From NCBI GenBank assembly GCA_036555585.1, contig DATBLE010000001.1, positions 1-64,000 on the forward strand: DNA of 64,000 bases. The letters are read 5' to 3'. The notes below the pieces were generated by a model that was given only the letters and a program-made list of their open reading frames with translations, did not search any database and had not been told where the DNA came from. The DNA is from DATBLE01 sp036555585. GTDB taxonomy: Bacteria; Actinomycetota; Thermoleophilia; Gaiellales; Gaiellaceae. Position numbers and translations under genes: made by a program. This document shows, piece by piece, positions 1-15,055 of this stretch (its first letter is position 1; each line of letters begins with the position of its first letter).

Positions 1-1
1 C

Positions 2-46
2 TCATGGGGGGAACCGGCCGTTCCCCCCATGCGAGCGAGCCAGGCG
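2..46 (-). terminator. gene-end hairpin module after rpoC (copy 1)
   Basis: Two adjacent inverted repeats follow the rpoC stop. The outer one has 11-bp arms at 4-14 and 20-30 around a 5-base loop. The inner one has 6-bp arms at 43-48 and 52-57 around GAA and lies within 10 bases of the stop codon. Positions 2-46 are identical to 11406-11450 behind rplL. No U-run is visible, as is common for terminators in high-GC actinobacteria. I infer a transcription terminator or 3'-end stabiliser. Confidence 0.7.
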
Positions 47-64
47 GCGAAGCCGCCGCGAGCG

Positions 65-4642
<4,578 letters not shown>

Positions 4643-4667
4643 GCGCTTTCGCCTCCGGCGAAAGCGC
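4643..4667 (-). promoter_or_regulatory. hairpin sequestering the rpoC ribosome-binding site
   Basis: A perfect 11-bp stem (4643-4653 with 4657-4667) with a 3-base loop abuts the rpoC ATG. On the minus strand GGAGG occupies 4652-4656, half in the loop and half in the stem, 9 nt before the ATG. A 9-bp inverted repeat (4666-4674 with 4750-4758, gctagctgc/gcagctagc) encloses the rest of the intergenic region. This suggests translational control of rpoC or coupling to rpoB. The function is inferred. Confidence 0.55.
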
Positions 4668-4756
4668 TAGCTGCGGTCGTGATCCGCACGGTTCTCCCTT
4701 CCTTCAGTCCGGCACGCTGGGTGCCATCGCTCCAAATCGTCTGTGCAGGGCAGCTA

Positions 4757-4779
4757 GCCATTTCGCGAAGCGAAATGGC
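4757..4779 (-). repeat. intercistronic hairpin after rpoB
   Basis: Perfect 10-bp arms at 4757-4766 and 4770-4779 around GAA, 8 nt beyond the rpoB stop. The outer end overlaps one arm of the longer inverted repeat with 4666-4674. It may act as a partial terminator, RNA-stability element or part of a nested leader structure for rpoC. Confidence 0.5.
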
Positions 4780-4787
4780 AAAGCGGG

Positions 4788-8393
<3,606 letters not shown>

Positions 8394-8462
8394 ATGGAAC
8401 TTCCTCCCTTAGAGATGTCTACTGCTGCGGCGGTCGGGCGAACGGATGGGCGCGAACCCAGC

Positions 8463-8492
8463 AGGATACCGAATACCCGTGCCTCTGAGCAA
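8463..8492 (-). promoter_or_regulatory. candidate rpoB promoter
   Basis: On the minus strand TTGCTC (8487-8492) is followed after 18 bases by TATCCT (8463-8468). This would start transcription near 8456, giving a leader of about 60 nt with a good Shine-Dalgarno. It is a sequence match only; the strong hairpin at 8575-8607 upstream supports a new transcription unit here. Confidence 0.35.
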
Positions 8493-8574
8493 GGGCAGAC
8501 GGCTCCGGCGAGAGAGATAACGACCCGGCGTCCGGGTCTATTCCCCAGTGTAGCGGGCGTCCGGCAGCGTCGTT

Positions 8575-8607
8575 GGGGGAGCGGCGACGGGACGCCGCCG
8601 CTCCCCC
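8575..8607 (-). terminator. terminator of the curlin-like repeat gene
   Basis: 12-bp GC-rich arms at 8575-8586 and 8596-8607 with a 9-base loop begin 8 bases after the stop of the exported repeat gene. No U-run follows. It separates that gene from the rpoB transcription unit. Confidence 0.6.
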
Positions 8608-8614
8608 GGCCTGT

Positions 8615-9964
8615 CTAGCGTCGGGCGTTCTCCCCGTAGCCGTCCGGATTTCCGTGCGGCAGGCCCTGTTGCAGCCAGGCGAACTGCGTGTTGTGCTGCT
8701 GGTTCGCCTGGCCGGTGTTGGCGTTGTTCGCGTCGCCCTGCGAGACCTTCCCGTGCGTGAACAGGTTCACGTTCTGGAAGCTCGCCTGCGGGGCAATCGG
8801 GACGAACTGGATCTGCTTCTGCTTGCTCCAGTTGCCCTGGTGCTGCTTCACTCGCTGACCGCCGGGGCTCGGCGGCTCCGGCTTGCCGGCAGGCTTGCAG
8901 CCATGCTTGCCCGGAGCGGGATGCTTCGGGCTCCCGGCCTCCTGCACGGCGACCTGCGTGTTCTCCTGCTGGTTCGCCTGGCCGGTGTTGGCGTTGTTTG
9001 CGTCGCCCTGGTCGACGTCGCCGTGCGTGCCGACGTTCACGTTCTGCACGTTCAGCTGCGGCGCGACCGGGACGATCTGGGCCTGCTCCTGCTTGCTCCA
9101 GTTGCCCTGATGCTGGCTCACGGACGAGTCGCGTGAACCGGTGCTCGGGCGCTTCTCGGAGGAGCAGTCGCATCCGCCGTGACTCGGGCCACCGGAGCCC
9201 TTCTGCACCGCGACTTGGGTGTTGTGCTGCTGGTTCGCCTGGCCGGTGTTGGCGTTGTTCGCGTCACCCTGCTCGACGTCCCCGGACGTGAAGACGTTCA
9301 CGTTCTGGACGTTCGCCTGCGGGGCGATCGGAACGACCTGCACCTGACCCTGCGAGCTCTGGTTCCCCTGGCCCTGGTCGACGGCCTGGCTCTGGCCGCC
9401 GTCGGGGGCCCCGCCGCCCTGCTGGACGGCGATCTGGGTGTTCTCCTGCTGGTTCGCCTGGCCGGTGTTCGCATTGTTCGCGTCACCCTGCCGGACGTCG
9501 TCTCCCGTCAGGACGTTCACGTTCTGGACGTTCGCCTGCGGGGCGATCGGGACGACCTGGACCTGTCCTTGCTCGCTCGAGCTGCCCAGGTGCTGCTCCG
9601 GGTCGCTCGACGGCGGGGGCGGGGCCTGGTCGCACGAGCAATGCTCGTCCTTCTTCCCGTTCCCCCCGTCCTGCACGGCCACCTGCGTGTTCTGCTGCTG
9701 GTCGGCCTGGCCGGTGTTGGCGTTGTTCGCGTCGCCCTGTTGGACGTTGCCGCTCGTGCCGACGTTCACGTTCTGCACGTTCAGCTGCGGGGCGATCGGA
9801 ACGACCTGCACCTGCTTCTGCTCGGAGGCGTTCCCCTGGCCCTGCTCGATTCCGCCGACCGGCGGGGGCGGCGGTGTCTGGCTGTCCCAGGCTGCCGCCG
9901 TGCCGACCACGACCAGCGAACACAGGGTCGCCAGGAGGACCGCCACGATATGGCGTTTCACCAT
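8615..9964 (-). CDS. exported curlin-like Q/N-rich repeat protein
   Basis: 449 residues. A clear signal peptide (MVKRHIVAVLLATLCSLVVV) ends near TAAA-W. The mature part holds five near-identical units with a core of about 58 residues each, spaced 75-90 residues apart. Each has VVPIAPQ, then NVQNVNV, then QGDANNANTGQANQQ, then NTQVAVQ. The spacing G-x2-N-x-A-x3-Q equals the end of the curlin repeat of CsgA-type amyloid subunits, although the leading Q is one residue closer. Spacers are rich in G, P, S and K and contain a few cysteines. I know of no named family for it. It could form extracellular fibres or coat, which is inference. AGGAG lies 3 nt before the ATG at 9964 and 6 nt before an in-frame GTG at 9961, so GTG may be the true start. 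Confidence 0.8.
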   Translation of the reverse strand: MVKRHIVAVLLATLCSLVVVGTAAAWDSQTPPPPPVGGIEQGQGNASEQKQVQVVPIAPQLNVQNVNVGTSGNVQQGDANNANTGQADQQQNTQVAVQDGGNGKKDEHCSCDQAPPPPSSDPEQHLGSSSEQGQVQVVPIAPQANVQNVNVLTGDDVRQGDANNANTGQANQQENTQIAVQQGGGAPDGGQSQAVDQGQGNQSSQGQVQVVPIAPQANVQNVNVFTSGDVEQGDANNANTGQANQQHNTQVAVQKGSGGPSHGGCDCSSEKRPSTGSRDSSVSQHQGNWSKQEQAQIVPVAPQLNVQNVNVGTHGDVDQGDANNANTGQANQQENTQVAVQEAGSPKHPAPGKHGCKPAGKPEPPSPGGQRVKQHQGNWSKQKQIQFVPIAPQASFQNVNLFTHGKVSQGDANNANTGQANQQHNTQFAWLQQGLPHGNPDGYGENARR

Positions 9965-10042
9965 TCACTCCTTTCGGTTTCTCGAACGCTTGACGACCGG
10001 GCCCGGACCACCTGGGCCCGGCAGCGGCTTCGCGGGGCGCCG

Positions 10043-11248
10043 CTAGCCGGGGCGTTCGAGAGCCGAGACGAGCAACGGCGGCCGGCAGAGGTCCGGTGAG
10101 AGCCGGAGCCATCGGCTCAACCTCTGTGCCGCCAGGCCGACTGCGACGACGAGCGCCGCAAAGAGTCCGAAGAAGTAGGCGAATGACGGCGCGCCGGCGA
10201 AGCCGCTGCCGCTCGCCGGCGAAGCGAAGGGCGAAGACGGAGGAGACGCGGGCCGGAGCGAAGCCCGAGCGACGGTGTGATTCTCGTCGGCCTGCGTCGT
10301 GCCGGAGACGGAGGAGTCGCGGAGCGGGACGTGAGGGGCGGAGACGCGGAGAGACAGGACGGTCTGCGTCGCAGGCCGCTTCGGGGGCGAGGCGACCGGG
10401 GTGACATGCCGGTCGGCCCGACTCCGCGCCGGAGCCGCCGCGGCCGGGAGAGTTGCCGGCGCGCGAGGCGAAGGTGCCGACGCTACGGCCCCAACCGGCG
10501 GCTTCGCGACGACGGTCGACTGGTCAGTCGTCGGTCGAGCGCTCGGAGCCGAGTCGTGAACGGCGCTCGGCTGCGCGTCCCGACCTGGAGTGGTCGCCGG
10601 AGGCGGTGGGGGATCACGGTGCGGCACGGGCGGAGGAGCCGCGGTCACGATCGGGCTTGCGGCCTGCTCGACCGTCTGGACCACCGGAGCGACCGTCTGT
10701 TCGACGGCTGTCGTCACCGGTGCGACGGCTGTCGTCACCGGTGCGGCGACGTCGCCGACCGCCTCGGTGACCGGCGCCACGACTTGGTCGACCGTCTGCG
10801 CTGCCGACTCCACCGTGCTCGCAGCCGTCTCGACGACGGGCGCGGCGACCTCGGCGACCTTCTGCACCGTGGCGGAGGCGGTCGAGTCGACGCCAGCTGC
10901 CGTCTCGGTCACGACCTCCGAGGCCGCCTGGCCGACAGCCTCGGTCGTCGCCTGCGTACCGGCCGAGACGGCCGACGTGACCGCGCTCGTCGCCTCCTTG
11001 ACGTCGCTCGTCACGTCCTTCACGTCCTTCACGGCCGGCGCGGCCTCGGGCCGAGACGGCGTGTCGGCCGAGGTCGACGTGGTCTCAGCCGGAACCGGGG
11101 CGGTGACGTCCTTCACCGCCTGATGAACGCCGGCCACCGCGGACCCCGGATCGGGGAAACCGCCGTCGGCGAGGGCACTCGCCGGCCCCGCCAGCGCCGC
11201 CGCCGCACAGACGAGCAGCGCCAGCTGAACTCTCCCGCGGCCGCTCAC
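10043..11248 (-). CDS. exported, membrane-anchored Ala/Val/Thr/Pro-rich protein
   Basis: About 401 residues from GTG at 11248; upstream codons overlap rplL and look non-coding. A signal peptide (VQLALLVCAAAALAGPASALA) is followed by a region of degenerate repeats of APVTTAV / VVQTVEQA type that look like long amphipathic helices. A Pro/Ala/Arg-rich stretch comes next, then a hydrophobic segment (FAYFFGLFAALVVAVGLAA) and a short basic tail. This is the layout of a surface protein held by a C-terminal membrane helix. No family recognised. It lies between rplL and the curlin-like gene, all on the minus strand, 78 nt before the latter, so the two exported proteins may form an operon. The start is uncertain. 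Confidence 0.7.
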   Translation of the reverse strand: MSGRGRVQLALLVCAAAALAGPASALADGGFPDPGSAVAGVHQAVKDVTAPVPAETTSTSADTPSRPEAAPAVKDVKDVTSDVKEATSAVTSAVSAGTQATTEAVGQAASEVVTETAAGVDSTASATVQKVAEVAAPVVETAASTVESAAQTVDQVVAPVTEAVGDVAAPVTTAVAPVTTAVEQTVAPVVQTVEQAASPIVTAAPPPVPHRDPPPPPATTPGRDAQPSAVHDSAPSARPTTDQSTVVAKPPVGAVASAPSPRAPATLPAAAAPARSRADRHVTPVASPPKRPATQTVLSLRVSAPHVPLRDSSVSGTTQADENHTVARASLRPASPPSSPFASPASGSGFAGAPSFAYFFGLFAALVVAVGLAAQRLSRWLRLSPDLCRPPLLVSALERPG

Positions 11249-11405
11249 GTCTCCGGACTCTCTCGGAGCACCACCGCGAAAACCTCCGAAGTGGCGAAAA
11301 GTCCGCACTTTGCGAACGTTTCCTCCGATCTGTCCGCCGCCGCTACCGACATGGCGGTCGCGGCCGCTGCGTAACTGAGGTGCGAACGAGGTTAGGGAGG
11401 GGGGA

Positions 11406-11465
11406 TCATGGGGGGAACCGGCCGTTCCCCCCATGCGAGCGAGCCAGGCGCGGCGCAGCCGCGCC
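11406..11465 (-). terminator. gene-end hairpin module after rplL (copy 2)
   Basis: Positions 11406-11450 are identical to 2-46 behind rpoC: 11-bp arms at 11408-11418 and 11424-11434. The inner hairpin here is longer, 8 bp (11447-11454 with 11458-11465, loop GCA), with both arms differing from copy 1 in a base-paired way. It ends the ribosomal part of the block and isolates it from the exported-protein genes. Confidence 0.7.
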
Positions 11466-11472
11466 GCGAGCG

Positions 11473-11865
11473 CTACTTGATCTCGACCCCCGCGCCGGCC
11501 TCCTCGAGCTGCGCCTTGAGCGAGTCGGCCTCCTCGCGGTTCACGCCCTCCTTGACCGGGCCCGGCGCGCCGTCGACGAGGTCCTTGGCCTCCTTGAGGC
11601 CCAGGCCGGTGATCGCGCGAACGACCTTGATCACCTGGATCTTCTTGTCGCCGGCACTCGCCAGCACGACGTCGAACGAGGTCTGCTCCTCGCCGCCGGC
11701 AGCGCCGTCGCCCGCGGCGGGCGCCGCGCCGGCAGCGGCGACCGCGACCGGAGCCGCGGCGGTGATGCCCCACTCGTCCTCGATCTTCTTCTTCAGCTCG
11801 ACCAGCTCCAACACAGTCATCTTCCCGAGCTCGTCGAAGATCTTGTCCACACCAGTTGCTGCCAT
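11473..11865 (-). CDS. rplL: 50S ribosomal protein L7/L12
   Basis: 130 residues, the usual size. The N-terminal dimerisation helices (MTVLELVELKKKIEDEWG) are followed by an Ala/Gly-rich hinge around residues 36-58 and a C-terminal factor-binding domain with KIQVIKVVR and GLGLKEAKDLVD. It forms the ribosomal stalk that recruits translational GTPases. The start is 3 nt after the rplJ stop, so it is translationally coupled. Its stop is followed by the duplicated hairpin module. Confidence 0.98.
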   Translation of the reverse strand: MAATGVDKIFDELGKMTVLELVELKKKIEDEWGITAAAPVAVAAAGAAPAAGDGAAGGEEQTSFDVVLASAGDKKIQVIKVVRAITGLGLKEAKDLVDGAPGPVKEGVNREEADSLKAQLEEAGAGVEIK

Positions 11866-11868
11866 TAC

Positions 11869-12594
11869 CTATTCCTCCTCACTCGGCCGCACGATTTCTT
11901 CTGAACTCGGCTGCTCTGTCGCAGGCTCGTCGGTCGCCGGTTCCGCGTCGTCCGGTGCCTTTGCGACTGGTTCTTCGGCACTCGACTCGGCGGCGACGGG
12001 TTCTTCCGTTGGTTCCGACTCCTCGGCGGTCTCTGCGGGGACAGACCCCTCCGGGGTCAGTCCCTCCTCCGCAGCCTGCAGCTGCTCGATGCGGGCGTCG
12101 ATCAGACCGATCAGGTCACGCACCGGCGCCGAGATGAGGCCGACGACCGTCATCAGCGGCGAGACGATTGCGCCCATCACCTGGCCGCGGAGCACGTCGA
12201 TCGGCGGGAGCGTCGCGAGGTTCCTGACCTCCTCCTCGCCGATCGGGCTGCCGTCGAGGATGCCCCCGCGGATCGCGAGCACCCTCGTCGTGCGGGCCGA
12301 GTCGGCTAGCGCCTTGGCGACGCCGACCATGTCACCGTCGGCCTCGATGAAGGCGATTGCGGTCGGGCCTTCGAGCAGCGCGAGCAGCGCGTCCGCGCCG
12401 GCCGCTTCGGCCGCACGCTTCGTCAGGGTGTTCTTCACGACCGTGAAGCGGGCGCCGTGCTCGATCACCTTCGTGCGCAGCTCGTCGATCTCCGTGACCG
12501 AGAGGCCACGGTAGTCGGCGACGAAGAGCGTCGGCGTCGTCTTCAGACGCTCGGTCAGCTCCTCGACGATCCGTTCCTTATCTTGCTTGAGCAT
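11869..12594 (-). CDS. rplJ: 50S ribosomal protein L10 with acidic C-terminal extension
   Basis: 241 residues, whereas L10 is usually about 165-175. The core (VADYRGLSVTEID, VVKNTLTKRA, FIEADGDMV) runs to about residue 173 and anchors the L12 dimers. The extra 65-70 residues are rich in E, P, A and S. The start of this tail is encoded by a palindrome of the GGGACAGACC type (12038-12064), giving the residues GLTPEGSVP. GGAGG lies at 12602-12606. An L10-leader-like RNA precedes the gene, so feedback repression by the L10-L12 complex is likely. Confidence 0.97.
   Translation of the reverse strand: MLKQDKERIVEELTERLKTTPTLFVADYRGLSVTEIDELRTKVIEHGARFTVVKNTLTKRAAEAAGADALLALLEGPTAIAFIEADGDMVGVAKALADSARTTRVLAIRGGILDGSPIGEEEVRNLATLPPIDVLRGQVMGAIVSPLMTVVGLISAPVRDLIGLIDARIEQLQAAEEGLTPEGSVPAETAEESEPTEEPVAAESSAEEPVAKAPDDAEPATDEPATEQPSSEEIVRPSEEE
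12038..12064 (-). repeat. GGGACAGACC-type palindrome inside rplJ
   Basis: 12-bp arms (12038-12049 and 12053-12064) with one mismatch and loop TCC. The same arms occur at 54013-54044 and 54519-54543. This copy is in frame and encodes part of the L10 tail. Confidence 0.7.
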
Positions 12595-12601
12595 TCACTT
12601 C

Positions 12602-12710
12602 CCTCCGAAACGAACTCGGGCTCGCCGCAGGCGAGCCCTGGAGAGAGCGTGCGCTCCCACAGGACTGCCTCGGCTGGGCTTCTGCCTCTCGGCTGCCAGC
12701 TGTCTTGGGC
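12602..12710 (-). promoter_or_regulatory. L10 leader (autoregulatory mRNA structure) and attenuator-like hairpin
   Basis: The minus strand contains AAGACAGCTGG (12696-12706) and, after about 17 bases, CCCAGCCGAGG (12668-12678). GCUGG pairs with CCAGC, and the flanking AAGACAG and CCGAGG match the conserved L10-leader layout known from Bacillus and many bacteria. Further on, a perfect 9-bp hairpin (12618-12626 with 12630-12638) lies 12 nt before the rplJ Shine-Dalgarno. The L10-L12 complex is expected to bind the leader and reduce rplJL expression. Confidence 0.75.
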
Positions 12711-12724
12711 GCCCTTGTCGATGT

Positions 12725-13486
12725 CTAGCCCGTAACTGTAGCTGCCTCCCTAGCGGAATCGGCGTCAGCCGATTCTGCTAGCTCTTCGGTGATCCCGCGG
12801 GTCCGGGTCGTGTCGACGTGGACGCCCGGGCCCATCGTCGTGGTCAGCGTGATCGTGCGGATGTAGCGGCCCTTCGCGGCCGACGGCTTGGCGCGGACGA
12901 TCTCCTCGATCACGGTGGCGTAGTTCTCCAGCAGCTGCCGTTCGTCGAAGCTCTTCTTGCCGATCGGCAGGTGGACGTTCGCGCCGCGGTCGGTGCGGTA
13001 CTCGAGCTTGCCGGCCTTCGATTCCTGCACGGCCTTGGCGACGTCCAGGGTCACGGTGCCGGTCTTCGGGTTCGGCATCAGGCCGCGCGGCCCCAGGATG
13101 CGCCCGAGCTTGCCGACGTTCCCCATCTGATCCGGAGTCGCGATCGCGACGTCGAACTCGGTGAAGCCTTCCTCGATCCGCTTCGCCAGGTCCGCGGAGC
13201 CGACGATGTCGGCGCCGGCCTCCTGCGCCTCTTTCGCCTTCTCGCCCTCGGCGAAGACGGCGACGCGGAGCTCCTTGCCGGTGCCGTGCGGGAGCATCAA
13301 CGTGCCGCGGAGCTGCTGGTCGGCGTGGCGGACGTTCAACCCGAGGCGGACGTGCGCCTCGACCGTCTCGTCGAACCTCGGCCCGTCCCAGCCCTTGAGC
13401 ATCTTGATCGCCTGGAGCGGCGAGTACGCCTGCTCGCGGTCGATCTCGGCGCGGGCGCTGCGGTACTTCTTCCCGTGGGCGGCCAT
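12725..13486 (-). CDS. rplA: 50S ribosomal protein L1
   Basis: 253 residues. Core motifs include GTGKELRVAVFAEG, GKLGRILGPRGLMPNPKTGT and the C-terminal TMGPGVHVD. L1 forms the mobile arm at the E site and in many bacteria represses its own operon. The protein carries about 18 extra residues after the normal end (ELAESADADSAREAATVTG). These are encoded by an in-frame palindrome at 12750-12781 and the bases that follow it. The ATG overlaps the rplK stop by one base (TAATG), so translation is coupled. Confidence 0.98.
   Translation of the reverse strand: MAAHGKKYRSARAEIDREQAYSPLQAIKMLKGWDGPRFDETVEAHVRLGLNVRHADQQLRGTLMLPHGTGKELRVAVFAEGEKAKEAQEAGADIVGSADLAKRIEEGFTEFDVAIATPDQMGNVGKLGRILGPRGLMPNPKTGTVTLDVAKAVQESKAGKLEYRTDRGANVHLPIGKKSFDERQLLENYATVIEEIVRAKPSAAKGRYIRTITLTTTMGPGVHVDTTRTRGITEELAESADADSAREAATVTG
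12750..12781 (-). repeat. CTAGCGGAA-type palindrome translated as the L1 tail
   Basis: 14-bp arms (12750-12763 and 12768-12781) with one mismatch. The outer nine bases of each arm (ctagcggaa and ttctgctag) are identical to those of the hairpin at the nusG stop (13931-13959), including the mismatch. It is read through in frame, producing the C-terminal extension of L1. Confidence 0.7.
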
Positions 13487-13911
13487 TACGGCTCCACCTC
13501 GACGCCCATCGACCGGGCGGTTCCGGCGATGACGAGCATCGCCGCCTCGACGTCTCGGGCGTTCAGGTCCGGCATCTTCGTCTCGGCGATCTGGCGGACC
13601 TGGTCCTTGCGCAACCGGCCGACCTTGTCCCGGTTGGGCTCGGACGAGCCCTTCTCGAGGTTCAGCGCCTCCTTGATCAGCACCGCGGCGGGCGGCGTCT
13701 TGGTGATGAAGGTGAACGAGCGGTCCTCGTAGACGGTGATCTCGACCGGGATGATGCGGCCGTTCTCCTGCTGGGTCTGCGCGTTGAACGCCTTGCAGAA
13801 CTCCATGATGTTGACCCCGTGCTGGCCGAGCGCGGGCCCGACCGGGGGCGCCGGGTTGGCCTGCCCGCCGGGAATCTGGAGCTTGATCAGCGTAAGAACC
13901 TTCTTTGCCAT
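13486..13911 (-). CDS. rplK: 50S ribosomal protein L11
   Basis: 141 residues from the ATG at 13911. The start fits the family (MAKKVLTLIKLQIPGGQANP) and excludes the longer open frame. Motifs PPVGPALGQHGVNIMEFCK and the C-terminal domain with KMPDLNARDVEAAM are typical. L11 binds the GTPase-associated rRNA and is methylated in many bacteria. It follows nusG and a hairpin and overlaps rplA by one base. Confidence 0.98.
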   Translation of the reverse strand: MAKKVLTLIKLQIPGGQANPAPPVGPALGQHGVNIMEFCKAFNAQTQQENGRIIPVEITVYEDRSFTFITKTPPAAVLIKEALNLEKGSSEPNRDKVGRLRKDQVRQIAETKMPDLNARDVEAAMLVIAGTARSMGVEVEP

Positions 13912-13930
13912 CTCGTCTCTTGCCTTTCTT

Positions 13931-13959
13931 CTAGCGGAACGCCGAAGGCGTTCTGCTAG
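13931..13959 (-). repeat. CTAGCGGAA-type hairpin at the nusG stop
   Basis: 13-bp arms (13931-13943 and 13947-13959) around GAA with one mismatch. The nusG TAG stop lies in the arm. It shares ctagcggaa/ttctgctag with the palindrome in rplA, so the two form one element family. It may set the level of the downstream rplKA mRNA. Confidence 0.65.
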
Positions 13960-14486
13960 TCGATCTTCTTCACCTGGTCGAAGCCGAGCTCGACCGGAAC
14001 CTGGCGCTCGAAGATGTCGACGAGCACCTTCAGCTTCTGCCCTTCGGGGTTGACCTCGACGATCTCGCCGTCGAAGTCGGAGAGCGGGCCGGAGGTTACC
14101 TTCACCGACTCGCCGAGCGTGAACTCGACCTGCGTCCGCAGGCGCTCGCCGGTGGCGGCGCCCGTGTGCAGGATCCGGTCGACCTCGCCCTGCGAGAGCG
14201 GCACGGGCTTGGAGCCGGCCCCGACGAACCCGGTCACGCCGGGCGTGTTCTTCACGACCGTCCAGGCGTCGTCGTTCAGGTCCATGTTGACCAGGACGTA
14301 CCCGGGCAGGACGCGCTTCTCGGCCTGCACCTTCTGGCCGTCCTTCGTCTCGATCACCTGCTCCGTCGGGACGACGACGCGCCGGAACCGGGTCTGCTGG
14401 TTCATCGAGTCGATCCGGTGCTCGAGGTTGGTCTTCACCTTGTTCTCGTGCCCGGAGTAGGTGTTGATCACGTACCACTGGAACAT
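13956..14486 (-). CDS. nusG: transcription termination/antitermination factor NusG
   Basis: 176 residues. The NGN domain starts at MFQWYVINTYSGHENKVKTN and contains the RRVVVPTEQV and LPGYVLVNMDL segments. The KOW domain is at the C terminus (GESVKVTSGPLSDFDGEI). It binds the clamp of RNA polymerase and links it to Rho or to the ribosome. No large insertion is seen, unlike some actinobacterial NusG with long N-terminal tails. It starts 10 nt after secE. Confidence 0.98.
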   Translation of the reverse strand: MFQWYVINTYSGHENKVKTNLEHRIDSMNQQTRFRRVVVPTEQVIETKDGQKVQAEKRVLPGYVLVNMDLNDDAWTVVKNTPGVTGFVGAGSKPVPLSQGEVDRILHTGAATGERLRTQVEFTLGESVKVTSGPLSDFDGEIVEVNPEGQKLKVLVDIFERQVPVELGFDQVKKID

Positions 14487-14496
14487 GTCTTGGCCC

Positions 14497-14838
14497 TTAC
14501 TGTCCGAGGAGGAGCTTGCTGACGAGCTTGTTGAAGATCTGGTCGGCGAAGTAGAGGTAGGTGCCCATCACGACGCAGGCGACGATGACGACGACGGTCC
14601 CCTGGATCAGGTGGTTCTGCGTGGGCCACTCGACCTTGCGCAGCTCGCCGATCGACTCGCGGATGAAGTTGCCGGCCCAGTTGCGGTCGGACCGGCTGGG
14701 GGCCGGGGCCGGCGCGGCCTGGAGCGTGGGCCTGGCTGCGGCCGCCTGGCCGTCTCCGGCCCGGTTGTTGCCGCCCGCCATGGAGCGCTCGCGGGCCTCG
14801 CGCCGTGCGCGCCGCTCCGCTCTCGTCTGGCGAGCCAC
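14497..14838 (-). CDS. secE: preprotein translocase subunit SecE
   Basis: 113 residues from GTG at 14838. The start overlaps the rpmG stop (TAGTG), with GGGAG 8 nt upstream. A charged, Ala-rich N-terminal stretch of about 55 residues is followed by the conserved ESIGELRKVEWPT amphipathic segment. One transmembrane helix follows (GTVVVIVACVVMGTYLYFA). It clamps the SecYEG channel. The longer reading frame upstream overlaps rpmG and is rejected. Confidence 0.95.
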   Translation of the reverse strand: MARQTRAERRARREARERSMAGGNNRAGDGQAAAARPTLQAAPAPAPSRSDRNWAGNFIRESIGELRKVEWPTQNHLIQGTVVVIVACVVMGTYLYFADQIFNKLVSKLLLGQ

Positions 14839-15002
14839 TACCGAGTCTCCCGATGCACCGTGTGCCGCCCGCACCAGCGGCAGTACTTCCTGAGCTCGAC
14901 GCGGTCGGGCGTGTTGCGCTTCGACTTCTTCGACTCGTAGTTGCGCCGCTTGCAGTCGGTGCAAGCGAGCGTGATCTTCTCTCTGACGCCGGTCTTTGCC
15001 AT
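14838..15002 (-). CDS. rpmG: 50S ribosomal protein L33
   Basis: 54 residues from ATG at 15002: MAKTGVREKITLACTDCKRR at the start and CRWCGRHTVHRE near the end. Two CxxC pairs mark this as the zinc-binding (C+) form of L33. It is too short for standard long-frame listings. It lies between tRNA-Met and secE, a conserved actinobacterial order, and its stop codon overlaps the secE start. Confidence 0.95.
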   Translation of the reverse strand: MAKTGVREKITLACTDCKRRNYESKKSKRNTPDRVELRKYCRWCGRHTVHRETR

Positions 15003-15055
15003 GGCCCTAGCTCGTGCTGCGCTCTTTCTTCGTTCGGTGGATGGTGCGAAGGAGG

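Noticed and set aside
8700..9760. Regular repeats resembling a CRISPR array
   Set aside because: Repeats are about 225-270 bp apart, in frame and translated as protein units; no short repeats with unique spacers.
9179..10099. Plus-strand frame over the curlin-like gene
   Set aside because: It follows the repeats of the minus-strand gene in a mirrored frame; no signal peptide or ribosome site.
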